A program made the translations under genes and the position numbers. This document shows, one piece after another, positions 6,217 through 7,487 of a stretch of DNA of 7,487 bases. Position 1 is the first letter of the stretch, and each line of letters begins with the position of its first letter. Origin of the DNA: Barnesiella sp. (GTDB taxonomy: Bacteria > Bacteroidota > Bacteroidia > Bacteroidales > Muribaculaceae); assembly GCA_014801065.1 (NCBI GenBank), contig JAAVEX010000047.1, positions 12,169-19,655 on the forward strand, read 5' to 3'. Under the pieces are notes generated by a model. It worked only from the letters and a program-made list of their open reading frames with translations. It searched no databases and was not told where the DNA came from.

Positions 6217-7487
6217 ATGGACGATAGAAAGCATATAGTCGTGATTGGTGGCGGATTTGCCGGACTGAACCTGCTAAAGCGAATTGATAAGAAGAAGTTT
6301 AGGATCACATTGGTTGATCGTAACAACTTTCATAGTTTTCCGCCATTGTTTTATCAAGTGGCATCAAGCGGTCTCGAACCGGACAGCATCTGTTTCCCGT
6401 TCCGGCGAGAGCTGATGAAAGGAAAGGCGCATGGCGCAGAATTTCATTTAGGTGAAGTCAGCGGAATTAACACTGCAGATAAGACGATTACCACACAATA
6501 TGAAACTATTACCTACGATTATCTTGTCATAGCCGCAGGAACAACCAATAATTTTTTCGGCAATGATAAATTGCTTGAGACTGCCTATACTATCAAAAGC
6601 ACTGCTCAGGCCATGAGAGCTCGCGATGAGATCCTCGATCGTCTGGAGCGTGCAAGTATATGCAACGATCCGGAAACACGTAGAAAAATGTTGAGCTTCA
6701 CCGTTGTCGGTGGTGGCGCTTCGGGTGTTGAAATCGCGGGCGCTCTTGGCGAAATGAAAAAATATGTGTTGCAGCGCAACTATCCCTCCATCCCGAAAGA
6801 AGATGTGACGATAACCCTTCTTGAAGGGTCTGATGCTCTCCTGGGCACTATGAGTAAGAAATCTCAGGAGGATGCTCTGACCTATTTGCAGCAATTGCTC
6901 GTCGACGTTCGCCTGGGAAGAATAGTGAAGACATACAGGGACGAAATGGTGACCATGGCCGATGGCGAAAAACTGATTACCGGGATGCTAATATGGACTG
7001 CCGGTGTGACCAGTGTCAACATCCCGTTTGAAGGCACTGCACCGACAACCGGACGCGGCGGTAGGATGCAGGTCGATTCGTTTAATAGAGTGAAAGGTCT
7101 TGAGGATTCTGTGTTTGCTTTGGGTGACATCTGTATAATGTCGACTGATGACTATCCCAACGGACACCCACAGCTGGCTCAGGTGGCTATACAGCAGGGT
7201 AAGAATTTGGCCGCTAATCTCAATAACGGTGAGTTCCGCTCGGAATTTAAATATAAAGACAAAGGCACGATGGCAACTATAGGTCGAAATCGTGCGGTGG
7301 CCGATATCGGCAATCGTCATTTGCGCGGATTTTTTGCGTGGCTTGCGTGGATGTTTGTCCATCTGATCTCTATTATCGGAATGAGAAACAAGATCAGCAT
7401 CCTAATCGACTGGACTTGGGGCTATTTCAACTATGGCACATCGCTGCGATTGCTTCTGTCGCCATCGAAATATCCTCTCAAATGGCG
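6217..7487 (+). CDS. ndh: Type II NADH dehydrogenase (NAD(P)/FAD-dependent oxidoreductase), 3' partial
   Basis: NDH-2 passes electrons from NADH to membrane quinone through FAD without pumping ions; it sits on the inner face of the cytoplasmic membrane. The frame is open from ATG 6217 to the window end, 423 codons, against about 434 residues for E. coli Ndh, so only a little is probably missing. Visible: the FAD-binding Rossmann motif GGGFAG (11-16) with acidic D34 ending the second strand; FPPLFYQVASSGLEP (41-55); TYDYLVIAAGT (99-109); the NADH-binding motif GGGASG (165-170) with E203 ending the following strand; FALGD (300-304) of the second FAD motif; the quinone-site signature AQVAIQQG (321-328); GTMATIGRNRAVAD (350-363); and a hydrophobic C-terminal part (about 371-405) suited to membrane attachment. 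It is divergent from the TPR gene, with 206 bp between the two starts. No strong ribosome binding site is seen; the upstream sequence is A/T-rich. NADH rather than NADPH is inferred from the family. Confidence 0.95.
   Translation, partial: MDDRKHIVVIGGGFAGLNLLKRIDKKKFRITLVDRNNFHSFPPLFYQVASSGLEPDSICFPFRRELMKGKAHGAEFHLGEVSGINTADKTITTQYETITYDYLVIAAGTTNNFFGNDKLLETAYTIKSTAQAMRARDEILDRLERASICNDPETRRKMLSFTVVGGGASGVEIAGALGEMKKYVLQRNYPSIPKEDVTITLLEGSDALLGTMSKKSQEDALTYLQQLLVDVRLGRIVKTYRDEMVTMADGEKLITGMLIWTAGVTSVNIPFEGTAPTTGRGGRMQVDSFNRVKGLEDSVFALGDICIMSTDDYPNGHPQLAQVAIQQGKNLAANLNNGEFRSEFKYKDKGTMATIGRNRAVADIGNRHLRGFFAWLAWMFVHLISIIGMRNKISILIDWTWGYFNYGTSLRLLLSPSKYPLKW

Noticed and set aside
6448..7362. 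Three - strand frames (148, 82 and 124 residues) at the right end
   Set aside because: They lie opposite the unambiguous NADH dehydrogenase frame and show no protein-like motifs.
1..7487. Mobile element, phage, CRISPR array, tRNA or rRNA, or defence system
   Set aside because: No transposase, integrase, repeat-spacer pattern, cloverleaf-like block or rRNA-like sequence was seen; every long stretch is accounted for by housekeeping-type genes.

Overview
The window holds seven genes and very little non-coding DNA. It looks like ordinary chromosome from a member of the Bacteroidales. This placement is an inference from four things: the style of the topoisomerase III, a FeoB-associated-type small protein, weak or absent Shine-Dalgarno sequences before most starts, and a perfect match to the Bacteroidetes -7 element (TAnnTTTG) before the TPR gene. 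A family such as Muribaculaceae is plausible but not proven. Nothing in the window indicates a phage, transposon, CRISPR array or integrated element.

Bases 1-3987 (+ strand) form a tightly packed five-gene run: mazG (5' end cut by the window), a small exported protein of unknown function, topB, a NUDIX hydrolase, and a 57-residue Cys-rich single-pass membrane protein of the FeoB-associated type. The first three junctions overlap (ATGA, GTGA, then 17 bp) and the last gap is 34 bp, so co-transcription and some translational coupling are likely. Two members (MazG and NUDIX) are nucleotide or diphosphate housekeeping enzymes and TopB untangles DNA, giving a loose theme of genome and nucleotide-pool maintenance. 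The exported protein and the Cys-rich protein do not fit that theme.

Bases 3992-6010 (- strand) encode a 672-residue exported TPR protein with about 14 repeats. It converges on the Cys-rich gene with only 4 bp between the two stop codons.

Bases 6011-6216 are the divergent intergenic region between the TPR gene and a type II NADH dehydrogenase gene. The region contains a good promoter candidate for the TPR gene and a strong inverted repeat. Bases 6217-7487 (+ strand) encode the NADH dehydrogenase, cut by the window end after 423 codons, probably close to its natural C-terminus.

I did not find a convincing undescribed system. The items most worth a second look are the nested dyad in the divergent promoter region, the unknown exported protein inside the mazG-topB operon, the perfect 15-bp duplication just before the topB start, and the structured, almost gapless convergent junction near 3987.
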